In this document: positions 34,374-38,273 of the stretch, in pieces
Layout: the number at the start of each line of letters is the position of its first letter
Numbering within the stretch: the first letter of the stretch is position 1
Source of the DNA: Darksidea phi
Taxonomy: Eukaryota; Ascomycota; Dothideomycetes; Pleosporales; Lentitheciaceae
DNA: 38,273 nt
Direction: 5' to 3'
NCBI GenBank assembly: GCA_030770425.1
Contig: JASJFT010000321.1
Coordinates: 1-38,273, forward strand
Program-made: the position numbers and the translations under genes
The notes under the pieces: generated by a model
Databases searched by the model: none
What the model was told of the DNA's origin: nothing
The model's input: only the letters and a program-made list of their open reading frames with translations

Positions 34374-37130
34374 CTAAATTAATTATAATAGATATAAACG
34401 AAATTTTATTTATAAGTAAATATATTATAATTAGACTATTATTTAACTACTTTCTTTAGAACCTAGTAAAGTTCTTTATTATCTTCTTTAGATCTAAGTC
34501 TTCTAATCTTTTCTTTTAATAATAATTTTAATTAGAAGACTTTAGTCTTTTTATTCTTCTTTTATAGAATACTTCTTTTTTATTAAGAATAATTAGAATA
34601 ATATATATTCGACCTTTATAGAAAATAAAAAAGTTATTAAGATAAGTTAGTACTTTTTTATAAAATAACTACTTTTACTATATTTAAGATAATTTCTATT
34701 TTTCTTTCTTTACTCTATTACTTTTATAAAGATCTAGTAAAATCTTTTTTTAATTTCTATTTTAAACTTAAGAATCTTATATATCTTAAGTATAATCTAG
34801 TAGATTTTTACTTTATTATATCTTTATAGTATTAAGTTATATAAATCGACTAGTTAATTCTACTTTAAAAGATATTTTTTTCTATTATTACTACCTAATT
34901 TATAAATTAGTTAATAATTTATATCTAGAATACTTTTATTATAATTATATAATTATAAAGATTTAAATATAATACTTATAAGTAGATACTCTTTAAACTA
35001 TTATAGTTATTTACTTCTTTAATATTATTAACTAGCTATATAAACTTCGAGTTAAACGTATATAAAAATATCTTTTTCTACTAAAAAGTTTAAAGTTTAT
35101 TTCTAATCCTTTTATTAATAAAATAATTAGAAAATTAGTTATTTAGGAACTTCTAAAATAGTTCTATTATTTTATTAGGATTCTAGTTTATTTATAATAT
35201 ATCTATATTCGAAGTAACTTTCTTTAACTAGTTAAAAATATAATCTACTTTATATCTTTTTCTTAAGCTATTATTTAATAGCTTATAGTATAAGATCTAC
35301 GCGATTTTAAAGTATACTAGATATTTTATTTTATATTATAGGTTATTCTCTAGATTAACTTTATATCTCTAATTATTATATTTTATAAAGATCGTTCTTA
35401 TAGAAATCTATTATTCGATCGCTATATACTATAATTATTCTTTATTAATTCTAGTTATAATATATTATATTTTCTTTTAAGTTTTTTAATTAGATATAAT
35501 ATCTATTATAATAAAGTTCTTCTTAATCTATTACTTAAAGTCTTTAAAGAATCGATATATTAGGTAGAATCTAGACTATTTCTTATAAATTTTCTATATT
35601 ATAAGGGTATTATAGTTTTTTCTATAAATTATAAGACTTGAGTATAAGTTATATCTAGTTTTAGTACTAGCCCTATTTTTTCTTTTAATAGTCGAGTTAT
35701 TTATAGGTATCTAACGTTCTTATATATTATAACTAGATTTTTATCTTCTAATTCTAAGGATTTATCGTTATTATTAATTATTTATAATAGTATATTTAGG
35801 GTATTATTAAAATCTTTTCTTTTTATAGATAAGTTTTTCTTAGATATTTCTTCTTATAATTCTAATAAGAATGAAACTCTTTTCTAAGATATCTAAGTTA
35901 TAGCTATCTACTATTTCTATAGCTAATAGCTAGTATTTAACTTAGCTTTATAGTACGTCTTATACTAGTTATATATATAAGTTATCTAATATATAATATT
36001 ATATTCTTATATTATAGCTATTCTATCCCGATTTTCTTATTAGATATAATAAGATTTTTCTTTCTTTAAATCTAATTTATAGTCTTTTACTAGATATTCT
36101 AGCTTTTTATATTTAAAATATACTTATTTTTTATAAAGCTCTTATTTCTTAGGATTCTATTTCTTCTTTCTAGACTCTAAGCTAGCCTTTAAGACTATTA
36201 CTTCTAGTTTATAATATTTTTTTTTCTTTTTTCTTTTTATAGAATTTAATCTTTTTCTTCTTCTCTAAATTCTAGAGATAGAGGTTATCGTCGATTCTAA
36301 TAGCTTATTTAATTATTTCTTATATAGTCTATATTCTATCTATTTAAATTATTTTATATCGAATATTATTCTTTAGTTCTTCGTAATAGTATAATATAAG
36401 GGCTACTTCCTCTTACTAGATTTTAGTAGTAAGTTATTTAAACTTAAACGTATATATAATAGTAAACTTTATTTATTTAAGATATATAATTTTTTATTCT
36501 ACTAGTTTTTCTAACTTAATATCTTTAAATATAATACGTAATTTATTCTTAAAGTATTTATAATTAAAAAAATAGCTTAAGTTTTATTACTCTATTATTT
36601 TTTATCTAGTTATAGTCTTTTATTTAAGTATATTTTAAACTATATAATAACTTTTTCTATAAATTATACTACTATAAATAATACTTTTAAAGTCTTATTA
36701 GATAGTTATACCTTATTAAGGTTAAGATAAATTACTATATTAATTAAGAATTTTTTAAGCTTAAATTATATTTTATTAAATTTCTCTAGTTTCTCTAATT
36801 TTAATAGTTTACTTATATACTTTTAAACTTATTAAGTTAACTATACGAGTTATATTTCTAATATATTTTTATATTTCTTAAATATATACTAGTTTTTAAT
36901 AACTTTTTTAAAATTTTCTATAGTTATACTACCTTCTAGTAAGTTAAACTTCTAATAACTCTCTACTTTAGAGATTTTAGGTTATATTATTAGTTATATA
37001 GTAGTATTAAGATTAATTCCTTCTCCTACTATTATAGTTAGCTATTTCTACCTACCGGATAGTTAAGATATTAAGTAGGGTCTAGACTTAATAGGTTATC
37101 TTAGTCTTACTTAGAGGTTTATACTTAAGA
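34374..37130 (-). pseudogene. E3 gag/protease part, right of E4
   Basis: Minus-strand continuation of E3. At about 36380-36760 the translation has a run of blocks that fit a fungal Ty3/gypsy gag core: an EKV...FKIYL helix, then KYFKNKLRIIF-like text, then TFKFK...ITYY and RGSSPYIILLRRT, with Gln and Trp codons as stops. Farther right, at about 36850-37130, a Ser/Thr-rich start-like segment leads to EGSITIENFKKVIKN. Protease is expected near 34400-35500 but I could not identify it. ATG at 35871 is one of very few in the window and is on the opposite strand. Confidence 0.7.
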
Positions 37131-37268
37131 TAGAAAGAAAGTAATAGAAATAAAGAGGTAATAGTTTAATTATATTAATAAGTAAGAATTAATCTAGATT
37201 CGAATTAACTATAAAGAAAGAAAAACTATTTAGAAGATTTATAATTATTATATATTAGTCTATTTTTC

Positions 37269-37334
37269 TAGATCTATAGCTTTATATTTATAGATCTATA
37301 ACTTTATAAATTTATAGCTCTATTATATAATTTA
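37269..37334. repeat. Three-unit ~22-bp tandem repeat
   Basis: Units at 37269-37290, 37291-37314 and 37315-37334 share TAGATCTATA-CTTTAT and an ATTTA end. Differences are small indels and transitions. It is a local expansion in non-coding sequence. Confidence 0.65.
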
Positions 37335-38124
37335 GATAGAATTTATCTTTACTAAGATATAAATCTATTATATAACTTTATATTCTTTAATTATAAGGTT
37401 CGTATTATATTCTTTATTAAAGTTAGTAATAGACTCTATCTTAGGTATCTTTATTAACTATTATTTTATAATTCGTATATAATTCGTAATAATAAATAAT
37501 ATCTTTATTCGCGATTAGAATATAAGAATATAATAGATAATTAGTAATATTAATCTAGATATCTAATTCTTTAAGTCCTTAGTAGAGTATAGAGAATTCG
37601 AATAGCTAGCGAATACCTTAGTAATTAAGGCGATAATATAGAAGTAAAAGAAAGAAGAAGCTAATAAAGTTTTATATTAGAATTAAATTTTTTTTCTAAT
37701 TATTATATAATTAAACTATATAATATTTATCTATAAATTTTAGTTAAAATACCTTTATTAACTTATAAATTAGTTTAAACTTTAGTATTTTTTCTTCTTA
37801 TAATAGAATAGTATAGTTTTAATATTAATATTTAGGTAGACTTTCTTTAGATTTCTTAAATAGTTCTTTCTATTCTTAATATTATTTTAAAATATCGCTT
37901 ATTTTCTTTTTAGTCGCGTTAATTCTTTCTTATAAGAATATTACTTATTAGCTTATTTATTAAATATAAGAATTAGCTTTTTATAGTTATAGTATTTTTA
38001 AAATTATATTCTAGTCTTTTAATATTTTAATAATATTAAGTATTTTATCTTTCTTTTTCTATCCCTATAGACTAAGTTTACCTTTAGTTTTATATATTAT
38101 AGGTTTCTTAAAAGATTCTCCCCC

Positions 38125-38149
38125 TTTTTTTTTTTTTTTTTTTTTTTTT
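38125..38149. repeat. Poly(T) run of 25
   Basis: Twenty-five T follow CCCCC. It could be a simple slippage tract, or the poly(A) tail of a minus-strand non-LTR element lying to the right and mostly outside the window. With 124 bases of downstream sequence visible and no RT motif in them, the second reading is only a possibility. Confidence 0.6.
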
Positions 38150-38273
38150 AAGGAAAAGCTATATTACGTAACTATACTATTATAAAGGAGTTTTTCTACT
38201 TAATAATAAACTATATATATCTAAAGACTAATACTAAAATTTTAATTATATATAAAAAGAGTAGAATAATTAA

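Larger units (their letters stand above)
37131..38273. other. Probable E3 leader or older flank
   Basis: About 1.1 kb right of the E3 gag relic. It should hold the 5' leader and perhaps part of the 5' LTR of E3, but I could not find a matching LTR copy in the window. It contains a three-unit tandem repeat (37269-37334), a patch with a few CpG (37500-37640) and a 25-T run (38125-38149). No gene seen. Confidence 0.4.

Noticed and set aside
35990..36060. A CCHC zinc knuckle for E3 gag on the minus strand.
   Set aside because: One stretch looked similar, but the spacing of Tyr codons that would derive from Cys and His did not fit CxxC-GH-C in any single frame.
88..38273. Mitochondrial or other organelle DNA, suggested by high AT content.
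   Set aside because: Loss is specific to CpA/TpG, with CpC and CpG retained, and the content is nuclear LTR and pogo elements. Fungal mitochondrial DNA does not show this pattern.
1..38273. tRNA, rRNA, CRISPR arrays, bacterial-type promoters or operons.
   Set aside because: None seen; the tandem repeats found have two to four units without regular unique spacers, and the content is eukaryotic transposons.

Overview
The window is a nuclear AT-rich block of a filamentous ascomycete (Pezizomycotina-type) genome: a graveyard of nested transposable elements almost completely mutated by repeat-induced point mutation (RIP). The key evidence is dinucleotide content. Outside the first ~87 bases CpA and TpG are nearly absent on both strands (I found only about two dozen by eye in 38 kb), while CpC, CpT and some CpG remain. 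As a result almost no ATG exists, and element reading frames survive only as RIP relics (Trp and Gln codons to stops, Cys and His to Tyr, Asp to Asn). I see no intact gene, no rRNA or tRNA gene and no host gene.

Layout. 1-87: un-RIPed flank. 88-669: a truncated and a full copy of a non-coding repeat, R1. 774-11175: E1, a minus-strand Ty3/gypsy chromovirus with 183-bp LTRs and ATAAT target duplication; it carries a nested pogo/Fot1-type DNA transposon (3608-5464) and itself sits inside an unassigned element, R2-A (734-773 plus 11176 onward). 13432-19850: E2, a plus-strand Ty3/gypsy element with ~180-190 bp LTRs, gag, RT, RNase H, integrase and a chromodomain-like tail. 19851-20956: unassigned. 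20957-22612: a second full R1 copy, interrupted at 21311-22537 by R2-B, an inverted, less decayed copy of R2 flanked by a 15-bp direct repeat. ~23.1 kb to at least 37.13 kb: E3, another minus-strand Ty3/gypsy chromovirus, split by E4 (26631-34368), a plus-strand Ty1/copia element with 285-bp LTRs and ATAAT duplications. 37.1-38.27 kb: probable E3 leader or older flank, ending near a 25-T run.

The nesting gives a relative order: R1 and R2-A before E1 before pogo; E3 before E4; R1 before R2-B. The inner elements (pogo, E4, R2-B) keep visibly more CpG and most of the surviving CpA/TpG; the outer ones (E1, E3, R1) have lost nearly all. E1, E2 and E3 all encode chromodomain-type tails, consistent with elements that target heterochromatin accumulating in one silent block. 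The least explained parts are the R2 family, the 2.2-kb tract inside E1 between chromodomain and 3' LTR, and the R1 repeat.
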